Both the position numbers and the translations under genes were made by a program. A stretch of 64,000 nt of DNA from JAZKBN01 sp040388605 (GTDB lineage: Bacteria > Bacteroidota > Bacteroidia > Cytophagales > Flexibacteraceae), in the NCBI GenBank assembly GCA_040388605.1, contig JAZKBN010000047.1, forward strand, positions 54,032 through 118,031. Direction: 5' to 3'. Below, piece after piece: positions 53,678 through 61,844 of this stretch (positions are counted from its first letter, which is position 1; every line of letters starts with the position of its first letter). Under the pieces are notes generated by a model. That model ran no database searches. It was not told where the DNA came from and saw only the letters and a program-made list of their open reading frames with translations.

Positions 53678-54664
53678 TCAAAGCATTGGCCTCATGGCTA
53701 TTATGCCGCTGTACGACGTATTATGCTCTAAAAACGGAATAAGGGTAAGTTTACTTACTGTTACCTTTTTAACGAATGAACTTGCGTGTAAAACATGCAA
53801 ACCATCGGGTTTCTTAACCAATACCCCTAAATGGTGCACATCCAGCCCATCGGAAACAGAGGTCATGCCTATAATATCGCCGGCCTGCAGCAGCGCAAGA
53901 CTTTCTGAATTGAGCTTATTTGTAGGAATAAAATAAGTTGGCCGCGCATTAATGGCATCAAGCACTTGCAGCATATTGGTAATTATAGAATCTTCAGGGG
54001 CTCTGCCGGCCACAACATCGCAGCCGCCGGGCATGCAGCATTTATTCGGAAGTCGTATGGCAAGGGGGGGAGTAAAAACATAGATCATGCGCCTGCGGCG
54101 GGTATTATCGAAAAACAAATCGGTTGTGTAATGCAGGCGGGTTGAGTAGCCAAGGCATACACCGCTGCGGTATCTTATTTGCTCGAGCTCGCGCAGGAAA
54201 TCGCCTGTGGTGGTTTTGCCGTTGGCGGCGCAGCGGGCAGCGGCCAGGCAGTTGTCTATCAGGGTTACGCAGTCAAGGCCATGAAGGTAAAAAACGGTAT
54301 GTTCTCTGTCTTTGTACGGAGATTCAGGGTCCAGGGTGCCGGCATGGTAAGGGGTACCGGTAAAAAACTCTGCAGCTTTTAAATACAGGGCAGGGAAGGG
54401 GAGCTTGGCATGCGGCTTAAGGCTTTTGAAAAGCTTTTTAAGAATAATGGTATCGGCAGGCACGCTGCCGGGCAGTTTAAGGGCCTGTTCAGTGCCGGGA
54501 ATTCCTTTATTAATTTTTAGAGAGGGAATTATTATGCCTTCTCCGCCTATGGCTTTTACACCGAATGCAAAAGTGATAGTGATTAAAAGCATCCCCAGGG
54601 CTAAGAATGCCCTGATCTTCAATTTAGTTTTAAAATAGTTTTTCATTTTGCTTGCAGACTTCAT
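53678..54664 (-). CDS. DUF1460 family amidase-like protein
   Basis: The product is 328 residues (ATG at 54664; ATG at 54646 is possible). The signal segment is IRAFLALGMLLITITFAFG. The N-acetylmuramoyl-L-alanine amidase-like DUF1460 domain has GTPYHAGTLD, the catalytic-site Cys (C132) in GLDCVTLIDNCL, YRSGVCLGYSTRLHY and the His pair in LDVHHLGVLV (277-278). This is an NlpC/P60-related cysteine hydrolase fold that acts on cell-wall peptides or glycans. It lies about 100 bases upstream of the SNF2 gene's start on the same strand. Confidence 0.85.
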   Translation of the reverse strand: MKSASKMKNYFKTKLKIRAFLALGMLLITITFAFGVKAIGGEGIIIPSLKINKGIPGTEQALKLPGSVPADTIILKKLFKSLKPHAKLPFPALYLKAAEFFTGTPYHAGTLDPESPYKDREHTVFYLHGLDCVTLIDNCLAAARCAANGKTTTGDFLRELEQIRYRSGVCLGYSTRLHYTTDLFFDNTRRRRMIYVFTPPLAIRLPNKCCMPGGCDVVAGRAPEDSIITNMLQVLDAINARPTYFIPTNKLNSESLALLQAGDIIGMTSVSDGLDVHHLGVLVKKPDGLHVLHASSFVKKVTVSKLTLIPFLEHNTSYSGIIAMRPML

Positions 54665-54772
54665 AAAATGCCTGATATTATGGCTTCGGGCTTGGCCGGT
54701 ATTTAATCATTAACCGAAAACGAGCCCGGAAATTACCTGAACCTATTACTATTTAAACCTTCAAAAACCACT

Positions 54773-55135
54773 ATGATACACTGGGCAGAAATTCCGGTTA
54801 CAGATTTTGATCGCGCCAAAAAGTTCTATGACGCGCTCCTCAATAAAGAGCATGCCACTGCTGTTATGGGAGAGCACACGTATGGCTTCTTCCAGGATGC
54901 AGACGAGTCTTTTCACGGTGCATTTGTGGCGGGCGAAGGCTATACTCCTTCGGCTACCGGAAGCCTGATTTACATCACATGCGAGCCTGATTTAACCGAG
55001 GCCCAGGACCGTGTTGAGTCTTCAGGCGGTAAGCTGTTACGCGCCAAGTACCTGATTCCGGGCGGCAATAACGGCTATATGGCTCTTTTCAGCGATACGG
55101 AAGGCAATACCGTTGCCCTGCACAGCTCAAAATAA
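54773..55135 (+). CDS. VOC family protein (glyoxalase-like)
   Basis: The product is 120 residues. It starts MIHWAEIPVTDFDRAKKFYDALL, the VOC opening, and has TGSLIYITCEPDLTEAQDRVESSGG in part, and the closing GYMALFSDTEGNTVALHS. The first VOC position that often binds metal is His3 in IHW. It is a single-domain member of the family, substrate unknown, divergent from the DUF1460 gene and convergent with pyrE. Confidence 0.88.
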   Translation: MIHWAEIPVTDFDRAKKFYDALLNKEHATAVMGEHTYGFFQDADESFHGAFVAGEGYTPSATGSLIYITCEPDLTEAQDRVESSGGKLLRAKYLIPGGNNGYMALFSDTEGNTVALHSSK

Positions 55136-55161
55136 GCCACCGGCTAATTTATGCCAATATG

Positions 55162-55200
55162 AAATCAGCAGGCTGTTAATCAGTTCCTGCTGATTTTTTG
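55162..55200. terminator. Bidirectional terminator between the VOC gene and pyrE
   Basis: AAATCAGCAGG (55162-55172) pairs with CCTGCTGATTT (55186-55196), with T and A runs on either side. Confidence 0.87.
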
Positions 55201-55212
55201 TTTCAGGAGCAA

Positions 55213-55848
55213 TCAGCTGAACTGCGCTTTCCATTCCTTAAGCTGCGCAATGCTGCTTTCCGGTATATACCCGCCAGATACAGCCACTTCGGCCAGGGCT
55301 TCGAAATTACTGAGGGTTACAAGCTTTGTTTCTGCCTCTGCAAAATTCCTGTCGGCCTCAGGGAAGCCGTAGGTAAACACAGCCGCCATGCCCAAAACTT
55401 CAAAGCCGGCCTTCCTGAGCGCTTCAACGGCTTTCAGGCTGCTGCCGCCTGTGCTTATGAGGTCTTCAATAACCACAACTTTCTGCCCCGGCACAATACG
55501 TCCTTCAATCAGGTTTTCCATGCCGTGGCTCTTCGGGGCTGATCTTACGTAGTTGAAGGGCAGGCCCAGCCTGTCGGCTAGAAGAGCGCCCTGCGGAATG
55601 CCGGCGGTAGCCACGCCGGCAATTGCTTCGGCAGCAGGGAAGTGCAGACTAACCGCTTCTGCAAGGGCATCGCAAATTTTGGTTCTCACATCGGGAAAGC
55701 CAAGAGTGAGGCGGTTGTCGCAATAAATGGGGCTCAGCCTGCCCGATGCCCATGTAAATGGTTGCTGCGGACGAAGCTGAACCGCGCCTGTACTTAAAAG
55801 CATAGCCGCAATTGCAGCCTCTGAAGGCACTATTAATGATGTTTTCAT
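55213..55848 (-). CDS. pyrE: Orotate phosphoribosyltransferase
   Basis: The product is 211 residues from the ATG at 55848. A TTG at 55860 is excluded because it lies inside the promoter -7 box. The PRPP-binding motif is VVVIEDLISTGGSSL, with GVATAGIPQGALLADRLGLPF in part (ATAGIPQGALLA) and RSAPKSHG. The enzyme makes orotidine-5-phosphate in pyrimidine synthesis. No other pyrimidine gene is adjacent. The promoter lies so close that the message should be leaderless or nearly so. Confidence 0.95.
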   Translation of the reverse strand: MKTSLIVPSEAAIAAMLLSTGAVQLRPQQPFTWASGRLSPIYCDNRLTLGFPDVRTKICDALAEAVSLHFPAAEAIAGVATAGIPQGALLADRLGLPFNYVRSAPKSHGMENLIEGRIVPGQKVVVIEDLISTGGSSLKAVEALRKAGFEVLGMAAVFTYGFPEADRNFAEAETKLVTLSNFEALAEVAVSGGYIPESSIAQLKEWKAQFS

Positions 55849-55857
55849 AGCCGAATG

Positions 55858-55865
55858 CAAAATTA
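55858..55865 (-). promoter_or_regulatory. -7 box of pyrE
   Basis: TAATTTTG on the minus strand matches TAnnTTTG and ends 9 bases before the pyrE ATG. No good -33 element is visible. Confidence 0.65.
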
Positions 55866-56026
55866 GCAGAGCAGGCCGGTTAGCACTCGCGTTTTTTTAA
55901 TTTTATTTGCATCCCCGTTCGGCGGCAGGAATGTTGCAGGTATGCAAATTGGTACACGCAGCTAAGCAAATGCAGGTCGAAATTTTCCGGCCCTAATCCT
56001 TATCCCGATTAAAAACCGGCAACCAC

Positions 56027-56737
56027 ATGAAACTTTTCATCAACGACAAGCTGATTCATATACTCAAGAGCAAGGAATTTTCGGCCGAAGCAGTATATGA
56101 TATGGAGCTTGACAGCCTGGATGATATGGCATCATTGAAGCTTATTGGCAATGTGCTTATTCATGAAGGCCACCCTGATCATATAGACGACCTGATTACC
56201 TTAATGGAGCTTAAGAAAATGAAAAAGCTCAACTCCATTACTTACGTAACAGATTATTACAAGGAAGTAAAAGACTTTATAAAAGGCCAGTTCAGGGTAA
56301 TTAAAGCTGCAGGCGGCCTTGTTATTAAAAACGGAAAGGTTCTTATGATCTACCGCCTCGGTAAATGGGATTTGCCCAAGGGTAAACTCGAAAAAGACGA
56401 AGGCCTGCCCGAATGCGCCGTTCGTGAGGTGGAGGAGGAATGCTGCATTAAGGCCGAAATAGATTCAAAAATTGTGAGCACCTGGCATACTTATGTAAGC
56501 GACGGCCGCAAAACCCTGAAAAAAACAACATGGTACCTCATGCACTGCACCGATGACAGCAATATGCATCCGCAGACCGAGGAAGATATTGAAGACCTGC
56601 GCTGGATGAGCCCGCAGGAATGCCAGACTGCGCTCGAAAACAGCTACGCATCTATTATAGAGGTTTTTAATTCCTATAAGCTTGATGCCGGCGAAAGCGC
56701 CTTTGGCAGTATTGTATTGCCTGCGGGTACTATTTAA
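56027..56737 (+). CDS. NUDIX hydrolase
   Basis: The product is 236 residues. The N-terminal 95 residues form a separate region (MKLFINDKLIHILKSKEF) found in Bacteroidota relatives. The NUDIX box is GKLEKDEGLPECAVREVEEECC, here cited as GKLEKDE and REVEEEC, which supplies the metal-binding glutamates. The enzyme hydrolyses a nucleoside diphosphate linked to another group; the substrate cannot be told. It is a single gene with a terminator. Confidence 0.9.
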   Translation: MKLFINDKLIHILKSKEFSAEAVYDMELDSLDDMASLKLIGNVLIHEGHPDHIDDLITLMELKKMKKLNSITYVTDYYKEVKDFIKGQFRVIKAAGGLVIKNGKVLMIYRLGKWDLPKGKLEKDEGLPECAVREVEEECCIKAEIDSKIVSTWHTYVSDGRKTLKKTTWYLMHCTDDSNMHPQTEEDIEDLRWMSPQECQTALENSYASIIEVFNSYKLDAGESAFGSIVLPAGTI

Positions 56738-56782
56738 GCCGGGCGGCCGCAGATTCAAAAAAGCAGCCAATCACAGAAACAT

Positions 56783-56822
56783 AAAAAGCGGGAAATCCTG
56801 TTAAGGGCTTACCGCTTTTTGT
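56783..56822. terminator. Terminator between the NUDIX gene and the TPR lipoprotein gene
   Basis: AAAAAGCGG (56783-56791) pairs with CCGCTTTTT (56812-56820) around a 20-base loop and can serve both convergent genes. Confidence 0.75.
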
Positions 56823-56851
56823 GCTTAACAGCTATGTAGTGTTATGTGCCC

Positions 56852-57949
56852 TTATTTCTTCAGGCTGTCTGCTTTCGTCTTAGGTGCATTATCGCCCATT
56901 CGCTTGCGCATTTTCTCTGTTTCCTTTTGAGCAGGTTCCAGGTATTCTGAGTTAAGCAATACTACCTGGTTCATACTTTCCAGGGCTTCGGGATACTTGC
57001 CCGTATATTCCTGGCAAAGACCCAGGAAATACCAGGCCGGCGCATATACCGAATTAACCGTTACCGCTTCCCTGAAATGTCCCTCGGCCTCGCGGTAATT
57101 GCCGGCGTTAAACCTGAACTGGCCCAGGTTAAAGTGAGCTACGTATAGCGTACGGTCATAGTGAACGGCGCGGCGCAGCAGGGTTTCGGCGCTGTCTGAA
57201 CGGTTTTGGTACACGTAATACATGCCCATGTTGAAGTTGAGCATGGCATCATCGGGTGCGTAGCGCATGCCGCCCTGCAAATAGTTACGGCCCAGCTCAT
57301 ATTCTTTTCTGCCGAAGTATATGGCAGCCATTTGGTTGTAGGAATCTACGAACTCTGGCTCCTGCTCAATAGCGGTTTGTAAATTGGTAATGGCCTTTGC
57401 CGTATCGCCCGACTCGGTATAAACCAAGCCGCGATAGTAAAATGCCTGTGAGTAAAAAGGTGCGACTTTTGTTGCACGGTTCAGGTAAGCAATGGCCTTG
57501 CCGTAATCACGCATAATAAACTGCAACTCGCCCATTAAAGTGAAAAGCTCGGGGCTTTCCTCTTTCAGCTCGGCGGCTTTTTGGGCATCGATAATTGCCT
57601 TAGGTACATTCAGCATGGCGCGTTCGCTTTTTGCAATAGCCAGCCAGTACTTGCCCTGCAGGCTGTCGAGGGCAAGGGCCTGCTTTAAATCTGCAACTGC
57701 GGCAGGGTGCTGTTTTGTTTCCTGCAGCAGCAGGGCGCGTTTGTAATAGTTTTCGGGTTCGTTGGGGCTTTGGGTTATTGCGGCGGTAGCGGCCTTTATT
57801 TTCATGTTTTCCGTAAAGGTATTTTCCTTAGGTACCTCCGGAATTTTTTCAGTATTCTGCTTGCTTCCGCAACCGAATAAAAATAACCCGAGCATGCAAA
57901 AAGCAATTAGCGGGACTGAAAAAATGAAGCGAAATTGTGGTTTTGTCAT
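56852..57949 (-). CDS. TPR repeat lipoprotein
   Basis: The product is 365 residues from the ATG at 57949; a TTG at 57961 is less likely. The lipobox is LGLFLFGC. About eight tetratricopeptide repeats fill the mature part, with typical stretches AIAYLNRATKVAPFYSQAFYYRG and AVHYDRTLYVAHFNLGQFRF (shown in part). TPR lipoproteins act as scaffolds for envelope complexes. It is convergent with the NUDIX gene and divergent from murE. No specific partner is evident. Confidence 0.9.
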   Translation of the reverse strand: MTKPQFRFIFSVPLIAFCMLGLFLFGCGSKQNTEKIPEVPKENTFTENMKIKAATAAITQSPNEPENYYKRALLLQETKQHPAAVADLKQALALDSLQGKYWLAIAKSERAMLNVPKAIIDAQKAAELKEESPELFTLMGELQFIMRDYGKAIAYLNRATKVAPFYSQAFYYRGLVYTESGDTAKAITNLQTAIEQEPEFVDSYNQMAAIYFGRKEYELGRNYLQGGMRYAPDDAMLNFNMGMYYVYQNRSDSAETLLRRAVHYDRTLYVAHFNLGQFRFNAGNYREAEGHFREAVTVNSVYAPAWYFLGLCQEYTGKYPEALESMNQVVLLNSEYLEPAQKETEKMRKRMGDNAPKTKADSLKK

Positions 57950-58121
57950 AATGAAATGCAAAATATTAATACCAAACCTATTGATTTTACCCGGATTTAA
58001 AGCCCTCTATGCCAAACCCGGTGATTAGGTTATTTAGGTTGAGAGGCAAATTTAGGCCTAATACCTATGAACACAAACAGGACAGCCAGAGCCTTTGCTA
58101 AGTTGCCTGACGAAAATTTTA

Positions 58122-58129
58122 CATCTTTG
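58122..58129 (+). promoter_or_regulatory. -7 box of murE
   Basis: CATCTTTG has one mismatch to TAnnTTTG and ends 4 bases before the murE ATG, so the message should be leaderless. Confidence 0.6.
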
Positions 58130-58133
58130 CCAC

Positions 58134-59594
58134 ATGGAATCGGCTAATCTTCAGGAATTACTCTATAAAGTGAGCATACGTGCCATTCATGGCGGCACCG
58201 ATATTGTTCCCACCGCTATAATATCTGACAGCAGGCAGGCCGGGCCGGGTACTCTTTTTGTAGCCGTTAGCGGCACCCGTAACGACGGACATCAATATAT
58301 TACCAAGGTTGCGGAAGCAGGCTCTTCGGTTATTGTGTGCGAGCGTATGCCGGAAGAAGTTAAGGCAGGCGTTACGTATGTTGAAGTTGCAGACAGCGCT
58401 GCTGCATTAGGCCAGCTTGCCTCTAATTTCTATGGCACCCCCTCTGAAAAAATGCAGGTGGTGGGCGTAACCGGAACCAATGGCAAAACCACGGTTGCCA
58501 CCTTGCTTTATCAACTGTTCCGCACACTTGGCTACAGCACAGGGCTGCTGAGCACCATAGATAACCGCATTGATGAAGATATAATTCCCAGCACCCATAC
58601 CACGCCTGATCCAATATCGTTAAACGCCCTCATGCGCCGCATGACCGACCATGGCTGCACCCACTGCTTTATGGAGGTGAGCTCGCATGCCCTTGTGCAG
58701 CAACGCACAGCAGGTATTAAGTTCGCCGGGGCCGTATTTACAAATATCAGCCATGATCACCTTGATTACCACCTTACATTTAAAGCATATATAGAGGCCA
58801 AGAAGCTGCTGTTTGATCGGCTTTCGTCTGATGCTTTTGCGCTTGTGAACATAGATGACAAGCGGGGTAAGATTATGCTGCAAAATTCCCGTGCTGTAAA
58901 GCGTACCTACAGCCTTCAGGCGCCCGCCGATTTTAAGGCCCGCGTGCTCAGCAACAGCTTCAGGGGCCTGCAAATGGAAACCGACGGTATGGAGGCATGG
59001 TTCCGCCTGACGGGTACTTTTAATGCCTATAACCTGCTTGCCATATACGGTACGGCAGTTTTGCTCGGCGAAGAGCGCGAACGCTGCATGACCGCCTTAA
59101 CATCGCTTACGCCGGCCCCCGGCCGTATGGATATACTCCAAAGCCGCGACAACATTACCGTAATTATAGATTACGCCCATACCCCCGATGCCCTTGAAAA
59201 CGTACTGGCCACCATTACCGATCTACGTACCCGCAACGAGCAATTAATAACCGTAGCCGGCTGCGGCGGCAACCGCGACAAAGCCAAGCGCCCCCTCATG
59301 GCCGCCTGCGCCGCCAAGTTTTCCGATGTTTTCGTAATTACATCAGACAATCCGCGTGATGAAGAGCCGGAAGAAATTATTGCAGAAATGCAGCGTGGAG
59401 TAAGCCCGGCCAATTACCGTAAAACGCGGGTAATTTCAGATCGCCGCGAGGCCATTGCCTTTGCCGTTCAGCAGGCACGGCCCGGTGATATAGTGCTTAT
59501 AGCAGGCAAGGGCCATGAAAATTACCAGGAAATAAAAGGGGTAAAATACCCCTTCGATGATAAGGAAGTAGCGGCGGAGTATTTGGAGATGTGA
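58134..59594 (+). CDS. murE: UDP-N-acetylmuramoyl-L-alanyl-D-glutamate--2,6-diaminopimelate ligase
   Basis: The product is 486 residues from the ATG at 58134; the open frame extends to a TTG at 58095, which lies upstream of the promoter box. The ATP-binding loop is VGVTGTNGKTTVATL, followed by HTTPDP, the ligase core HDHLDYH, and the substrate motif DNPRDEEPEEI, in which DNPR selects meso-diaminopimelate. It adds the third residue of the peptidoglycan stem peptide. It is not in a mur/dcw cluster here and stands alone with its own promoter and terminators. Confidence 0.97.
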   Translation: MESANLQELLYKVSIRAIHGGTDIVPTAIISDSRQAGPGTLFVAVSGTRNDGHQYITKVAEAGSSVIVCERMPEEVKAGVTYVEVADSAAALGQLASNFYGTPSEKMQVVGVTGTNGKTTVATLLYQLFRTLGYSTGLLSTIDNRIDEDIIPSTHTTPDPISLNALMRRMTDHGCTHCFMEVSSHALVQQRTAGIKFAGAVFTNISHDHLDYHLTFKAYIEAKKLLFDRLSSDAFALVNIDDKRGKIMLQNSRAVKRTYSLQAPADFKARVLSNSFRGLQMETDGMEAWFRLTGTFNAYNLLAIYGTAVLLGEERERCMTALTSLTPAPGRMDILQSRDNITVIIDYAHTPDALENVLATITDLRTRNEQLITVAGCGGNRDKAKRPLMAACAAKFSDVFVITSDNPRDEEPEEIIAEMQRGVSPANYRKTRVISDRREAIAFAVQQARPGDIVLIAGKGHENYQEIKGVKYPFDDKEVAAEYLEM

Positions 59595-59610
59595 TAAGCA
59601 TACAGGCAAA

Positions 59611-59660
59611 AAAAAAGACTCCCGGAGGAGTCTTAAAATACTCTCTGTGGAGTATTACAG
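59611..59660 (+). terminator. Double terminator of murE
   Basis: AAGACTCC/GGAGTCTT (59615-59634) is followed within 3 bases by a second stem, AATACTC/GAGTATT (59637-59656). The T tracts are weak, but the hairpins are tandem. Confidence 0.7.
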
Positions 59661-59785
59661 ACTAAATGGGGTATCGGTTTTAAGGCGAGCCGCATTTGTC
59701 TAATTGCGGTGAGTGTAACGTCTTTAAAAAAGAACAGTCCTCAACGTCTTATGAGGCAAATTAAATTATAAAATCAATACGAACG

Positions 59786-59820
59786 AAAAAAAACTTCCCG
59801 GTCAGGGAAGTTTTTTTTCA
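59786..59820. terminator. Terminator of the epimerase gene
   Basis: AAACTTCCC (59791-59799) pairs with GGGAAGTTT (59805-59813), with long A and T runs on either side. Confidence 0.85.
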
Positions 59821-59888
59821 CTCTTGCCAATCGCGATTTCAGCTATCGACAGGTTCTTTTTCAAAATTCCGGATACCGGGAGCAAATG

Positions 59889-60968
59889 CTATTTTGCCTT
59901 GGCCGCTTCCTGTTCCTGCAACCTTTTCACCGATGCATCATACACGCGCTTCATTCCCTCGCGCAAAGATACTTTAGGCTTCCAGCCGAAACGCTCGGTT
60001 ACATAATCCATGTTAGAGTAGCGTGAGTGCACACCAACAGGCTTATCCAGCAGGGGCTTAATGGGCGGGTTATAGCCGGCGAACTCGGTAAAGAGCTCTA
60101 TGATTTCAAGGAAAGATGTAAGGCGACCGCTGCCGATGTTGATGGCTGTTCCGTCGCTGATATTGTCCATAGCCATTATGATGCAGTCTATGCAATCATC
60201 AATATGCACAAAATCGCGGCCCTGCTTTCCGGTTCCCCAAACTTCAAAAGGGTCTTCTTTCTTGGCGGCGCGGGCGGCAATGGCAGGTACAGGGTAAGTT
60301 AAATCCTGGTCTTCGCCATACCCGCTGAAAGGGCGTACCGATGCAACAGAGATATTATAATACTTAGCTGCTATCTGACCAAGGTATTCACCGGTTAGCT
60401 TGCTCCAGCCATAAGTCATATCGGGCTGACCCATGTTGGCGAAGTTTATATCGGTTTCGCTCAGGGCAATGGCCTCGTTAACAGTTTGCTTGCTTACGGG
60501 GTAGGCCGCGCTGCTGCTGGGGAACATTACGCGCTCAGGCTTGTGGCGGGTAACCCAGTAGAAAAATTCGGCATCTATGGCAAGGTCAAGGGCTACCATC
60601 ATGGGATCACCGTCTATTTTAGAGCGCCCGCCTACAATGGCTGCAAAGTGCCAGGCATCGTTAAATTTGGTTGCGGGCAGGCCAAGCACGCGGCTGAAGA
60701 AATCTTTCTCCTGCTGCTCGCGGCGCAGGAAATCGCGGAAATCCCAGGGAAGGAAAACCTGTCGGCCGTTGTTATAGGTTACTGTGCCGCTTTTTGTATC
60801 GGTTTCAGAGCTTGAATGCTCAAGCCATTCATCGGGGTGAATGCCTACGCTCAGGTCATCTACCATTACAATAATATCGTTGGTGGTAGTGCTCAGGCGC
60901 TTCACCAGGTTGCGGCCTACAAAGCCGCAGGCCCCGCTTACGAGGTGGTATTTAACAGGTTGTTCCAT
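59889..60968 (-). CDS. NAD-dependent nucleotide-sugar epimerase/dehydratase
   Basis: The product is 359 residues of the extended short-chain dehydrogenase family. The cofactor-binding GACGFVGRN lies at the N-terminus (GxxGxxG) and the catalytic YGWSK near residue 185 (YxxxK), with SSSAAYP as the conserved serine site. The substrate side has RDFVHIDDCIDCI and INIGSGRLTSFLEI. It fits epimerases acting on GDP- or UDP-sugars for surface glycans. No glycan operon adjoins, so the product sugar is not known. Confidence 0.9.
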   Translation of the reverse strand: MEQPVKYHLVSGACGFVGRNLVKRLSTTTNDIIVMVDDLSVGIHPDEWLEHSSSETDTKSGTVTYNNGRQVFLPWDFRDFLRREQQEKDFFSRVLGLPATKFNDAWHFAAIVGGRSKIDGDPMMVALDLAIDAEFFYWVTRHKPERVMFPSSSAAYPVSKQTVNEAIALSETDINFANMGQPDMTYGWSKLTGEYLGQIAAKYYNISVASVRPFSGYGEDQDLTYPVPAIAARAAKKEDPFEVWGTGKQGRDFVHIDDCIDCIIMAMDNISDGTAINIGSGRLTSFLEIIELFTEFAGYNPPIKPLLDKPVGVHSRYSNMDYVTERFGWKPKVSLREGMKRVYDASVKRLQEQEAAKAK

Positions 60969-61135
60969 TCAGAAAATGATATCCGGGGAATTGATGCGTT
61001 AATTGGGCCGCAAAATTACAAAAAAAATACAGCAGGCGGGCAAAGCCGCTTGGTTATGAGCAGTCAATTCTGAATTTATTACCCCTGACCGGCATTTTTA
61101 TTTACAGAAAGGCTTTATGTTTACAGCCGAGGTCT

Positions 61136-61143
61136 TATTTTTG
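61136..61143 (+). promoter_or_regulatory. -7 box of the DUF5606 gene
   Basis: TATTTTTG matches the consensus. The weak -33 element CTTT (61113-61116) is 19 bases upstream. It supports the ATG at 61218 instead of the earlier ATG at 61158. Confidence 0.55.
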
Positions 61144-61217
61144 CAACCCCTACGCGGATGCGGTGTGCACAGCGTTTGTATTATCCACCTGTATTTCCCA
61201 CCAACCTATTAACGCTA

Positions 61218-61742
61218 ATGAATCTTAGAACCATAGCCACTATTGCAGGCCGCAGCGGATTGTTCCGCATTATTAAACCTACGCGCAACGGTGTAATTGT
61301 GGAAACCATAGATGCGCAGAAATCGCGCACGGTTGCAGGCGCTACCAATAAGGTGAGCGTTTTGCAGGAAATTACCATTTACACTACAGATAACGACGGC
61401 AGCATTACCCTGCAGGAAGTTTTACGCGGAATCCGTGAAAAATTCGGAGAAAAGCTGCCCGTAGATACCAAGGCCTCAGGAGCGGAGCTTCACGACTTTA
61501 TGAAAGAGGCTGTTCCAGCCTACGATATTGACCGCGTGTACACCGGCGATATTAAAAAGCTGGTTGGCTGGTACACCATACTAAGCAATTTTGCCCCTGA
61601 AGCTTTTGAAGAAGAAAAGGCGGCAGATGCTGAATCAAATTCAGAAGATACGCCCGGCGACAAGGCTGCCGGCAGTGTGGCAGGCGAAGAACCAGCCAAA
61701 GCCGCAGATGCAGCGCTTGGTTCTGAGAAACCCCAATTGTAA
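61218..61742 (+). CDS. DUF5606 family protein
   Basis: The product is 174 residues from the ATG at 61218. The domain begins MNLRTIATIAGRSGLFRIIKPTRNG in part, contains TNKVSVLQEITIYTTDNDGSI in part, and ends near FAPEAFEEE. The C-terminal 45 residues are low complexity and acidic (EEKAADAESNSEDTPGDKAAG), a probable disordered tail. The family is specific to Bacteroidota; the conserved core has an SH3-like beta region that may bind RNA or protein. The function is unknown. Confidence 0.88.
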   Translation: MNLRTIATIAGRSGLFRIIKPTRNGVIVETIDAQKSRTVAGATNKVSVLQEITIYTTDNDGSITLQEVLRGIREKFGEKLPVDTKASGAELHDFMKEAVPAYDIDRVYTGDIKKLVGWYTILSNFAPEAFEEEKAADAESNSEDTPGDKAAGSVAGEEPAKAADAALGSEKPQL

Positions 61743-61798
61743 TTTACCTGTATATATATTCATCGACAGGTTTGTCTGCGTTGAATTCATAAAAAAAC

Positions 61799-61838
61799 AA
61801 AAAGGTTCGGGACATATTTGGCTCGAACCTTTTTGCTT
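61799..61838. terminator. Bidirectional terminator between the DUF5606 gene and the histidine kinase gene
   Basis: AAAAAGGTTCG (61799-61809) pairs with CGAACCTTTTT (61824-61834), with A and T runs. Confidence 0.85.
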
Positions 61839-61844
61839 AAGGCA

